Below are positions 33,121 through 44,825 of a stretch of DNA of 64,000 bases, one piece after another. The position numbers and the translations under genes are program-made. Each line of letters starts with the position of its first letter. Positions within the stretch are counted from its first letter, which is position 1. This DNA is from Ampelocalamus luodianensis (Eukaryota; Streptophyta; Magnoliopsida; Poales; Poaceae). The DNA lies in the NCBI GenBank assembly GCA_036346255.1, contig CM070624.1, forward strand, positions 21,980,626 through 22,044,625, written 5' to 3'. Under the pieces are notes generated by a model. It did no database searches. It had not been told where the DNA came from and worked only from the letters and a program-made list of their open reading frames with translations.

Positions 33121-35047
33121 CGAAAGAATGTGAAGCTCCTAATCAAATAAGACAGATGTTTGGTGCCGAATTAACGAGGAACGTACCAAGAACAACGTCG
33201 CGCCGCTCGAGCTTCCTCGGCGGTGACATGGTTCACCCGCCCCTTGGTGAATCGGCTCGCGGGTCGGTTGGTGCCGCCGTGGTTGCAACTCCCGAGGTTG
33301 GCCTTGCTGGTGCCAAACCTTGTCGCTTCTTCGCATTTATTGGCGTAATGCCCGCCTCGTTGCAAAGGAAGCACGCATTCGAACGCCGAGGAGGTAGAGT
33401 GCTTCGCCGAAACCGCCTCCCGATGAAGTGCCACGAAGTTGGAGGGGTTGGAGCGCCGTGGCGGTGCCGAGTACGAGACGTGGAAGATTGGAACTTCCCA
33501 CGCTGCCGCGCCGCGGTGTGGTGATGCGAGGTTTGGGCAGATCTCGGCGTTGAACCTTTGAGCGCCATCCTCCGCTTGCGTTCTCCATTTCGTGTGTTTG
33601 GCCTCTGCGCGATAGCTTTATCCACCAACCGCTGAAAGTCGGTGAAATTCGAGAGATAAGTTGACAGAATATCATCGTTTAAGCCTTCCAGAACCTTTCT
33701 CGTCTGCCTCATCTCTGCCACGCCACCGGGCGAGCGGGCAAGTTGGTTAAAGCGGTGAAGGTACTCATTCACCGTGACGGTTGCCCGCGCGCGGCGCGTG
33801 GAATTCCTTCTTCTTTAACGCCATCATCCTCGCCGGATGTGTGCATGACGGAAAGCTTGCACGGTCGCCCATGTGATGGATCGAGCATCATTGTGTGCGA
33901 TGCAGTAGTTGTCCCACCATTCCGATGCGGGGCCATTGAGTTGGTGAGAGGCAAACAGAACCCTCTCACGATCGAACACCGATCGATGTCCGCCCTTTCC
34001 GATGGCCCGCAGCCGCCATCGGCGCCCATTGGTTCAAGACGCCGAGAATGTCGGCGGGCGCATCCTCATAAATTCAGACATAGTCAGCCTTTGGTTATGC
34101 GGAGGTGGAGCCGGAACTGCTGCTGCTACAGTGGCGGCTTGAGCATTCTGCACATTTTGCAGAGATTGGGCGAGAAGGTCAATCAGATGGGTCTGATTGG
34201 CCATCATCTGGCGCCAATCGGGTCCTTCTGCCGGCGGTGGTGGTGGTTACGGAATGTGGTTATTCGATGATCCGCTGATCGCTTCCTTGTCCTTCAAGAC
34301 TGCTGCCGCTGTTCGCTTCGCGGTGGTCACCATCTCGCGGATCCTCCAAGGATTTAGATAAGATGGTAGAAACTCTAAGGGGAATAAATCTAAAACAGCC
34401 CAAGAACCAATAAACACGCAATAAAGAACCAACTTTTCAAAATAGTTCTTTTATTCAATCATTTTATTAATGGATTATGGCTATCACAAGGGTAATTGAT
34501 AGCTCATAATTCGCGACTAACTTATGGACTAATGAAGCATCTATGGGGTACTGGGGGTATAGTCTATCTCATTGAGCTACCTCACAACCTTATAGCTAGC
34601 CGCTCGCTTCCAATGCCTTGATCCTGCTTCGCGCTCCAAGCCGCCTTGAGCGATACGCAGGTCCTCCAGGGTATTCCCGTAGACGTAGTCCAGTGCCTTC
34701 GTTAAGTCCACCTGGTGCGTCAACTCGGGAGAATCTTCTTCCTTGGCGGTGCGGAAGACGCTGTCGAGTCTGGTCGGCAGATGCATCGGGTAATAGTGAA
34801 ACCCGGTGCCGCTGAGGTAACGGTCCGAGCCGTATGAGTCGACGAACGATTCTCTTCTCGCATCTTGAATACCATCCGCGAAGGTGTCGCGTCCGATTGG
34901 AGCGTGGAAGGTGTGGAAGACCGTGTTCGCGACAGTCGGAGTAAATCGATTTCCACCTCCGCAGGTGTCGTTCCCACCTTGTACCGATAGCCCGAACGTT
35001 GGCCTCTTCTTGTAGTCCAAGTGCGCATCACTTCCGCAGAAGTTCAC
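33121..35047 (-). pseudogene. Chromovirus leader frame, gag and protease active-site region
   Basis: The leader frame (35047-34577) is open for 156 codons but has no domain I can name. Gag (about 34250-33140) shows NEYLHRFNQLAR, LEGLNDDI and TDFQRLVDKAIAQ, the retrotransposon gag core, then a broken CCHC knuckle (LQRGGHYANKCEE in one frame, CFLCNEAG in another). The protease active site near 33121-33155 would read D-S-G-A-S-H-S-F but for one missing base at a position where a CAG is expected. Confidence 0.75.
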
Positions 35048-35236
35048 CCAAGATCCGCAATGACTCGTGAGAGATAGCGTCCGTTACCTCGCCATCTACA
35101 ATTTTGAGGAATAGATGAGTCAAGAACCGCTTTGAAGAGAAGGGTTGAGAGATGACTCGGATCGACTCAAAATAGTTTTAGTTTTTGAAAATAAGTCCTT
35201 AGGACATTTGTGGGGCCACGACCTCACGATCGATAT

Positions 35237-35248
35237 GGCTCGATACCA
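35237..35248 (-). other. Primer-binding site of the chromovirus
   Basis: On the minus strand TGGTATCGAGCC begins four bases after the 5' LTR. It is the initiator-Met site with one base lost from CAG (the usual form is TGGTATCAGAGCC). Confidence 0.75.
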
Positions 35249-35252
35249 CTTT

Positions 35253-38200
35253 TGTCGAACCCGGAACGAAGGATCCCGAATTCTCGTGTTTATACACTAG
35301 TCCAGATTTCCAGTGTACACAGTCATCAAAAGTGATAGCAAAATCATATCACGCTCTTTATTAATATTATCTCGAGTTTTATTACAATTGGGCTCGAGGC
35401 CAAATGAAAAGAAATAACACAATGAAAAAGTAGTAGTAGGCCACACGACTTGCCACAGTGCAATCGTCTGGGACGTAGCCTATTCGCCTGTGTCCTCACC
35501 GCCCCGATAGAGGTCTTCTCTCGAATAGAGATTATTCAAAGAAGAGTAAGCACAACTTCCGTGCTTGCAAGTTACACCCAATATTGAAGATTAATGCATG
35601 CATAGGGTAAACAAAGGATAATGGTAGGGTTGTTTTGCATAAACAAAGATTTTCGATTAAATACCATTAATAGTTTTCTAAGGCCAATTTTAATAACATA
35701 ATTGAAATCGGTGATTAAGATGACAATGAATAGTGGATAACCTCCAATAAATGAATAGTGAAGGATACCCTCCTAACACTTGCTAATCGCCCATTTTACC
35801 ATAGGATTATCCATCCTAAAAACAACTGTGAAATCATTTTATAAACCAAAACAAGTCTAACTTAGAGTGGCTTTGCTAGCATGTCCATGATCATGACGCG
35901 CTATTCGAATAGTTTCTACTCGCAGAGTTTGTACACTTACCCACACGAGATAATATGCTTTTAATGTCGCCAAAGCACGCTCCAAGGCGTGTGACTAAGC
36001 AATTATCATGAGGTCGTTACAAAGCAGTATCTTAATGTATTTATGCCCGCTAAGGTTTCGCTACCATTGACTAACCATCCTCCTAAGCCCCTCTTGCGCT
36101 GGTGGGACTAATGTCTAACCAACACCCACACATACAACATAGCATAAATATCACTAAGACACCACAGATTATTTAGCCAAATCTATCCCATTCCAGACAT
36201 GTGGTGGTACGGTAAGGCGTAGCAAAATACGCTCAAAGACCGGTCCTTAACTGACTTGGGCGACTTTCCATTTAAATAAACCCATGGGCCGTAATCCTAA
36301 CCAGATTAGGCCCGTGCATGAACCTGCACCCACCATACATCCATCACGCCCAAGTCCAAACCCATTTTATTTTATTTAGAGTGAAAACTCACAAAAAGCC
36401 TTCCGTGGTAAAACAATACCACCGAAACAAACTTAAAATCAAATTGTAAAGGATTTGGCTAAACCTTCCCAAATAAATGTGGTCTAGGCATGGCTAAGCA
36501 TATGACAAATTTTAATAGAACTTTACCTAAGGGTGTCATGGTATTCATATTCAATAATCAAATTGGCCATACAATGGAGATTGGAGTAACTATATATAAA
36601 CATGACATTTAAACAATTATATAAACATATGCATGCAATAGTAATTTAAAACAGGAATTAAATAATTTAAAATACTGGGAACAATATGATCAATAGTGTA
36701 ACTTGCCTTCGTTGAAGTCTTGAAATTTTAAATCGTCGGAAGGATCTAACTCTCCTGAGTCGCCGAGGTCTATACGCGAAAATACGACAAATTAACTCCA
36801 AATTCAAATAAATTCAAAACTCAGCTCAAAATAACTCCAAATTGAAATATTTTGCTTTAGTTAGCTAGATTATGATTTTAGACAAATTTTGCAATTTGAA
36901 CCACCCAATTTGGAGTTCATATGCAAAAGTTATGAATTTTAGAAGTTTAATACAAAATTGGAATTTAATTGAATTCTCCGAATTATTTTTCTAAAGGAAA
37001 TTTATTTATTGCGCAGTCGACGCCAACGAACCAGATTTCGGAATTAAAAGAATTTAATTAAAATTCGACACGCGGCCCCACGATCATAGACACGGCCATG
37101 GTGGATTGATTCCACCGAGCCACGTGTGGGCCGGCGCGGTGGACTTGCCACGCGGGCGCTGACCCGGCGTGACACGCGAGCGCCACGTAAGCGTTATCGG
37201 TGAGGTGGCGCCAGATGGCGATGAGGTGCCATGGCCACGTCTACCCGACGGGGAGGTGGCTCCGGTGGCGAGCTCGCCGGCGCTACACGCCACGGCGAGG
37301 GGAGTGGATGTGCGCAAAAGGGAGAGGGATCGATGCGATCTCGGGTTACCAAACGGCGCGGGTGCCTGGAAGGTCGCCGGCGACGACGCTTACGCGCGGC
37401 GGCGGTTGTCGACGGTGGTGGTTCCGGCGATCCTCCGTGGAAGTGAGTGGCGCAGCGGCCGCACGACGCGCGCGATGACGATGGTGCCGACGGCGAGACG
37501 AAGAGTTCGCGCGCGCCGAACGGAAGAAGTTTCACGGCCGCCGGCGACGAAACTTGAATTCGAGCGCCACGACGATGGAGGCGAGTTGTGGTTGGTGGCG
37601 TGTGTTGTGGGAGGTGTGACGGTCCCGGCAAGCACCTATTTATAGGGCGCGGCGTGGCCGAGCCGCCGTGGAGCTCAAGAAGGTCCTCGCGGTCATGACG
37701 GCGAGATTTTGGGGATTTAGGCGCCGATGGGAAAGTGATGGCCGTGTCGGGGCGGAGGAGATCCCGCATAAATGCGCGCGATGAACGGGAGAGATGCGCT
37801 AGATTGGCTCGGTTTGGAAGGTCCAGAGTTGGCATCCATGGCGGAATCGCGGGAGAAGAAGGAAAGTGAGGAGGAAGAAAGGAAAGGAGGACGATGACCA
37901 CCAAGGTCCGATTTTAATCCAACGGTGACAACGACGGGCGAATCGGTAAGTTAAGTTTGACGCACCGCTGGATTTTGATCCAACGGTTGAAATAGATTGC
38001 GGTGTGTTTAAGTATCGTCTTATGGGAGCCGCTCGATCCAGATCTAACGGTCACCGGTGGTTGGGATGTTCGAGCCGTCCAATGCTTCATTGAGTTCGCC
38101 GCTGGATTTAGATCCAACGGTCGACAACGACCGGCGCGCGAGAGTGGAGAGATGGAGAGATCGACAGTGGGTCTCCGGCCGCGCGAGAGAGGAGAGGCGC

Positions 38201-38538
38201 GGTGGAGCGGGCCGTGCGCTGCATGGGAAGTGGTCTCGCCGAGTGGGTTTCACCGCAGACACTGTTTTTGTAATTTCTTTTGATTTCTGATTTAATTAAA
38301 TACTGATAATTCAATTTGGCTTTAGAATATAGCAATTTAAGTCCAAAAATTCTGAGAAAATTCACAGAATTTCTCTGGAGCATTTAGGACTTAAATAAAA
38401 TATTTCCAACTATTTTGTGGTAATATATTTTGCACATAAATTTGATTAGCTTTAATTGGTTAAGGAAAAACTTCTGAAAATTCCAGAAAATCCACAAAAT
38501 ACATAAATTTTAATTTCTTCAAAATTTGGGCTGTTACA
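35253..38538 (-). repeat. 5' LTR of the chromovirus
   Basis: It is 3.29 kb and aligns along its whole length with 26651-29932. Many differences are one-base losses inside CAG or CTG, in both directions. On the minus strand it opens with TGTAACAGCCC at 38538. Confidence 0.92.
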
Positions 38539-38544
38539 CCCACG

Positions 38545-39499
38545 TCGCGCCCGTGCCGCGGTTGTTGACTTGTTCCACCTAGCCAGCTTTCTCCATACCA
38601 TACGGCACAGACTAATAGGTTATAACATTTCAATATTTTCGTACTGTCGCGTCCTAGGGAAAGAGATAAGGCACACGCGTAAATGGAATCACATGGAAAA
38701 GCCATTATTGTTTTTTTTGATGAAAATAGTAGGAAAGAATCCTACTATATATATATATAAAATGACATAAGAAGTTACATATGTGTAAAAGAAAAGAAAG
38801 GAAAATTACGCAAGACTAGCCGGAAAGGCAGATCTGAACTAAAGTCCATCTGCTCCTACTATCTATACCCCACACTGCACTTTGAGATTCGTGCAAGAAG
38901 TTTGGCTTTTTTTCTTTTTGGTAATATTAAGTGAATTTAGGTAATAGCTGCACTGATTACAAGAGGAACAAAAGTGTACATGGAGGACGCACCGCCTGCC
39001 TCTCTCATACTCCCTCTCTTTTCTCTCCTTTCCCGCACTGATGTTGAATTTTGAAATCGTAGGTGTACACAATGGTGAAGCCAAAATGAAAATAGAGGGT
39101 GAACTCAAACAATTAAGCTAAATTGATACAAGCATCGTCTTTTACTCTTACACAATCCAAATTCATACATGAATAGAAGAGAAGCGAAACAAAAAAACAG
39201 AGAGAAGTACAATGAAGGTACCCACAACTCGATCCGATGACCCCTCCTCTTGTGGCTATGTCCTCGTGCTCCTCCGTTCCTCTGCCTTCGCCCTCCAGTC
39301 CTAGCCGTAGCGGCTCGTCACGGCGACGCCCGACACCAATAGACCCCCTCCCTCCTCGGCTCCTCTTCCCTCCCCCTCTCGGGCGCCGGCTCATCGTGTC
39401 GCATCCTGGCAGATCCCCTCCTCTCCTCCGCTTCTCCATCCTCCCCTCCCCAGCTCTAGCTCATCACATCGCCGCCCGCAGCCCCAAGCTGTAGGCCCG
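38545..39499. other. Unassigned host-like spacer
   Basis: It contains a short TA microsatellite (38745-38760). Its right part (39230-39499) is C-rich with open frames on both strands (39113-39439 minus; 39237-39494 plus), but no domain is recognised. The same sequence resumes at 44738 after the LTR insertion. Confidence 0.3.
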
Positions 39500-40179
39500 A
39501 GCTTTGTAACATCCCAATTTTAGACTTGTATTTCAAATGTAAGAAAATGAGTAGAAATTAAAACTTTTTCTTACATCATGTATTTCATGTATGTTCTACA
39601 CAATTCATGTACAAGGATTATGAAAATACAAAGTCACAAGTCTTTTGATCCAAAACCTTGTCTTCCAAAAACAATCTTGTCAAATCTTTTGATCATCTCC
39701 TGGAAATATTTTTCCTAAGTTTTAGGGATGGTATGTGACCCCTCTGAAAAATTTCACACTTTTTAGAAATTGTTTGAATATTTTTAGAAGGCAGTCAAAC
39801 CTGTTTGACTTTTAGTAAAATAATATTCCAGAACCTTGCAGAATTTTTGGAGAAAGTTGCACTACATAAAAACCTCTGAAAAATTTACACAAGGTTAACA
39901 TCTAAGTTAGCAAGCTCCTGTAAAAATTTCGGAATTTTTGGAGTTAATTTGCTATCCCTAAAAATTCCCCAAAGTCTCAGCTCAATTTAAAAACCCAAAA
40001 CCGGGTTTCACTGTTCTTTGGGTTCAAGTCAGACTCGGGCTCGAGCCACTTGACTTGGCTCAGTCAACTAACCGCACCCGAGCCCGTTTTGAAACACGCG
40101 GGCGCTGTCAGCCATTGATTTTCAATCGGGTGGCCCACTTTCACAAGAACATTCGGACCTCCCCATCTCCCACTTAAAT

Positions 40180-40415
40180 CTGAGCCGTTCATTCTCCATC
40201 GGACCGTCCACGTCGCTTGATACAATCGGACCTCCGATTGTTTCGATCGATCTGAGCCGTTGGATTAAAATCCAACGCTCACAATCTCCTCCGTTGTATT
40301 TAATCGTCAGGAGCTTCGAGAAATCTGAGCCGTTGGATTAAAATCCAACGCTCATAATCTCCTCCGTGGTATTTAAACCTCAAGAGTTTCGAGAAATCTG
40401 AGCCGTCCATTTTAA
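40180..40415 (+). repeat. Tandem units of about 74 bp with a CCGTTGGAT palindrome
   Basis: Two and a half units begin TCTGAGCCGTTGGATT and continue AAAATCCAACGCTCA, then CTCCTCCGT and TCGAGAAA. The palindrome centres are at 40257-40277 and 40330-40350. Confidence 0.8.
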
Positions 40416-41439
40416 ATCTAATGGTTCACAGTGTCCTAGCCTTTTTCTCTAGTCATCTTCCTCCTCGCGCCGTGCGTGAACAGAGAGGGAGGCATGGCCT
40501 TCTCTTTTCGTATTCCCTTGTCAACGTCCCTTTTTTGCCGGCAATTCGTGGGAGCAGGTGTTTTCGGCCATGCCCATGTCCTACTCCCGCACCCCATCAC
40601 TTCTTTTTCGGGCTATGGTAGCCCTATGGACCTAACACCCGAAAATCTCGTTTTGATTGTCAAACACTAATCCTTTAGCTATTTAAGGTCCCCAAACCCT
40701 TCCTAGTACTCCTTTGCACCACCCTGAGCTCTTGCTCTGGGTGTTGAGCTCAAAACACCAAAAGTACCAAAATCACCATTAATGATCGTGAAGCTCTGTT
40801 GATGGCTTTGATGTTCCAGTGGTTCATCTTCAATTCTCATTGCACCCTTTTGAGCTCTTTAGCTCCATAATCATTTCCCCTCACTCAATTTTGGGTTTCA
40901 TTCACAGGATTTGACAAATTTGGGGTTTGTTCAAATTCGGCCGAAACCACCCCTTTTCTTCCTCAGCTCCGGTGAGTATTTCTTTTCTCAATTATTTGCT
41001 CATGAAGCTTCTATGAGCTATAATGAAGCTATTATGACCACCCGGTGGTGTTCGTTTTGCTCAGGTTGTCATTTTCATATCATCTTCTTCAACTCTGGCG
41101 GGTTCTTTCTCTATCAAGGCTCTCCAGCTATCTTTTGAAGTCCTTCTCGGTTGAGGTAGCTTCTATTTAGTCCCTAGATGCTTGGCACACGCTTCTTTTG
41201 GACTGCTGCGGAGCTTTTTGTGCATTTTTATTGTCGGCCGTAATTGTCACCGTGCCCTTTTTCCGGCTAGCCGGCGTTCTAGACCTTCGCCGCCGGCGAG
41301 GTCATCACCATCGGGTCCGTAAGGTTATTGCGAACCCATTTTAGTATTTTGTGGGCGCCGCCGTGGCCGGAGCCGCCGCGACGAGCTCATCTTTGCCGCT
41401 CGGATTTTGCCGCACGAAACTCCCTCTATGTCGTTGTCA

Positions 41440-41930
41440 TTAGGACATCATTAATGGCCAAATCATTGGTAATCATTGGAAGTAATTAATTTGTCTTAAG
41501 TTGGTCCTCTGTGTCATTGACAGGTGGGCCCAGCCTCTAAAACCCCCCGGCTGGCGCTAATAAATCCTGTTAAGACATCATTAATAATCAATCATTCGAT
41601 AATTAATGTTAGCATTAATTGGCCGTCGGAATTAACCCTTTGGGTCACTATCAGGTGGGCCCGTAGGCCTTAAACCTCCGAAATAGGATCATTAGGACAA
41701 ATCCGATGGCATTAATTGCTAATCATTGGTTAACAATTAATGTGTCTTAATCTGGTAGCATGGGTCTCTGTCAGGTGGGCCCTCACCCACTCGAAACCCC
41801 TCTGTACAAAACCTTTAGGACACATTAATTACTAATCATCGCTAATCATTGGATTTAGTAATTAATCGTTGTCCTAATTTAGTCCCGTGTGTCTCTGACA
41901 TGTGGGCCCACTCATTTAAACATCTGCATG
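41440..41930 (+). repeat. Four tandem units of about 110-130 bp
   Basis: Each unit contains TTAGGACATCATTAAT-like sequence, then TAATCATTGG, then GTCTCTGTCAGGTGGGCCC. Units start near 41440, 41572, 41690 and 41813 and have diverged substantially. Confidence 0.75.
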
Positions 41931-44737
41931 CACTTAAAACCCATGTGAGTCTTTGCGCAACGCTTGAGAGATCGTGGACCATCGATTTTTAGATCTGCGG
42001 TCCAGATCTTCGGAGACATTCGGACCTCCGATGTCCCAATCACTCGGGGCCGTCCATCTCACGATCCGCGGTGAGATCGTGGGTGCATTCGGACCTCCTG
42101 TTGTGACATCGATCTCAGTCCGATTTCCTTTCCTTGGCCGAGATCGATTGGGCGATCGGAGCGCCGAATGTCCCATTCGTTTTTGACCGTTGGATCTTGA
42201 TCCAACGGTGGGCTCCTTTAGAACCACGTGCATGCGTTATTCCCAGCGCGCGTGGGCCGTTAGATTTTGCATCTAAGGCCCATAATCGTCCACATCATTT
42301 TATTATTGATAAAATTTGATTATATCTCGGTAAGCTTTTATCTATCGACTGGAAATTATATTAAAACTTTAAAAATTCATAACTAATTCATTTTAATGTT
42401 GTTTTGAATGATTCCAACTGCATTAAATTCTTGCTGCACTAAAGTTTAATCTAAAAATGCTTTTAGGCATGTTTCTGTAACAGAAAGTTTGATAAGCATT
42501 ATTGACTTGATTTCAGCCATTTTAGGATATTCTATAAATTGAATAAAACCTTGTAAAATGCATATCTTTTTCTGTATAACTCCAAATTGTGCAAACTCAA
42601 TTTTGATAAATTCCTCTGTTAGCATACTTTATTATGAAATAGGTTTTGGTCATGATTTCTTTTCTGTAAAGTAACATGTGCTAGGGTTTACAACTTAGAA
42701 AAATCATAAGAAAATCATCATAACTCCAAATTTGGTAAACTCAACTTTGCTGACCTTAGGATGTCATAAACTGCCTACCATAAAAATTTTAGATCTAAGA
42801 TCATTCTAGAAATTTGTGCCATGAACAGTACCAATAATTAATTTAGTTGAATTAATAGGCTGAGAGATCTTATTTTAGCCATAACTTTTGCATGGTAAGT
42901 CCAAATTGAATAATTCTTATTTCTAAAATCATTTAAAATCATACCCTTACCGTTGTATGAATTTCTTGATATTTGGATATCTTTTGCTGTTGGATTTTGT
43001 TTGATATTCTTCGTTCTTATTGGTTTATCGCCTTTTCACGTTAGGTTCCGAAGATATTATTGATCTTGACTCTGAGCCACATCAGCCAGACCCTGCCCTA
43101 CAGCAAGGCAAGCAGATGTAGCATCATTTGATCATGTTGATCCTATTAATTTCAAATTCTAATATGTTGTTTGCAAATTCTATGTATGCATTGCTATGTT
43201 GTTTTAACTATTGTCGATAGTTAACCTAGTAGATGCATTATCAGTAGGCAAATGTTTATCCTCTACTACTGAGCCTAGGTTATTTGCTGTGATTTTGGGT
43301 TCGCTGGATGAACCCTTATCACTTAGTAGTTTACGAGTTGTTGTGCTTAGCCATGCTTAGCTATCGGTAGAAATGGGCGGTTATCGACTTGTCGATAACC
43401 TTGATCACACAAATGCTTACTATGATTTTATATTTCAGCCTCTGTGCTATGATTATTTGTGAAAACTAAAAACTGAAAGTAAAATGTTTTCGACTTGGGC
43501 ACAATGGTAAGATTGTGTGATTTTGGGTGTGATTGGAATGGTGCCCGGGTCAATTAAGGACCGAACATCTTGTGAGTACCTGTTATCCAGGCAATTTGTG
43601 CGTGCTAACCACACTAGAGGGAAATAGGACCTCTCTTGACTAAGTACTTTGGGGGTGTTAATTAATGAGTCGCGTGGAAGGTTGTATATTTCGATATACA
43701 AGATGGGTCACGTGATTGAGGGGAACACCTGCCGAGGCCGGTGTATCCTACTCTACGTATGGGTTCTTGTGATCCATATTTCGCTGGCAGATCACTAAGA
43801 GTTAACCCCCATACGTGCGACTCTTAATTAATGCAATCCATTGGAAATGTCTCGTAGGACTTAGCCGTACCGGCATACCAAAGGTAGTGTGCTTAATAGC
43901 TTGGCAAAAAGGCGATCTGAAGTGTGGGTACATTGGTACACCTCTGCAGGGTTTTGAACTATTCGAATAGCCTCGTCCTAGGTTATGGACACGCTTGGGT
44001 AAGCTTTTCAAGAGTTAGACTACAACATTTTAACTAAAACTTGATGGATGGTATGAATTAGGGATTCATACTATGTTGTGGTGGCTATTGGGTTAGTCAC
44101 CTCTAGGTGGTTACTTGCTACTTACTGTTACTCGTTGTATTTCAATGCTTAAAAACTAATTTGTAAATTACCTTCAATCTATTATATTATTGCAAATGAA
44201 AATTGCTTATTGCGTCCAAATAACCATATAACCATTTCCTTTGATACAGCTTTCATGTAGCTATGTATAGGCTTGTTACTCGTAAGTCTTGTGAGTACAT
44301 TATTGTACTCATCTGCATTGCTTGTTGTGTGCGGAGGAAGAAGGTGAGCCCCAAGGGCCTCACTTCTGTGAATTATGCTGTGGCGGTGTGTGGGACGATT
44401 AGCTTGGCGGCCCGGTCGGTTGCCATGTGGATTGTGTGGCTAACCGATCGCATTTTGGTTTAAGCCATCTTATGACATCTTTTGCTTCCGCTGTTACTTA
44501 TTATTTATGTCTTTTGGCCGGTTTGGTTGTTCTGTAATAACTTTATATTATGTATGTCTTTTGGTAGACTTGTTATCATATGATGTATGGAATTGATGCA
44601 TACTTTTGTATGATGTATGTGTGCTGCAATTTCTGGGAAGCACATGTCCATCGAGACACGATGTATTTTGTTTGTAATGATAGAGCCAATGGAAGGCTAA
44701 GTATTACAAGATAAATAAACCGGGGTCTCACAAGCTT

Positions 44738-44825
44738 CCTTGCGCACCACATGGCCTCCTACCATCCACTAGGCCGCGCCTTCTCATGCCACCACCCCAG
44801 TTTCCCTAGTTCCCTGAGCCCCCAT
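44738..44825. other. Continuation of the host-like spacer
   Basis: C-rich sequence continuous with 39230-39499 when the LTR insertion is removed. Confidence 0.4.

Larger units (their letters stand above)
26651..38538 (-). mobile_element. Complete, decayed Ty3-gypsy chromovirus, 11.9 kb
   Basis: LTRs are at 26651-29932 and 35253-38538, and CCCACG flanks both sides (26645-26650 and 38539-38544). On the minus strand the order is 5' LTR, primer-binding site, leader reading frame, gag, protease, RT, RNase H, integrase, chromodomain, polypurine tract, 3' LTR. The C-terminal chromodomain and the very long LTRs place it in the chromoviruses, most likely the Tekay/Del branch, which includes rice elements such as RIRE3 and RIRE8; the exact family is not confirmed. 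All coding parts are frameshifted. Confidence 0.92.
39505..44732 (+). mobile_element. Probable solo LTR of a chromovirus-like element, 5.2 kb
   Basis: It starts TGTAACATCCC and ends GGGGTCTCACA, typical ends of long Tekay-type LTRs. The 5-bp duplication AGCTT lies on both sides (39500-39504 and 44733-44737). No gag or pol sequence is found inside, and no internal pair of LTRs is seen. A single LTR left by recombination between LTRs is the simplest reading. A pol-less element cannot be fully excluded. It holds two tandem arrays and palindromes described separately. Confidence 0.75.

Noticed and set aside
39113..39439. 108-codon Arg/Gly-rich minus-strand frame
   Set aside because: C-rich composition opens both strands; no family recognised.
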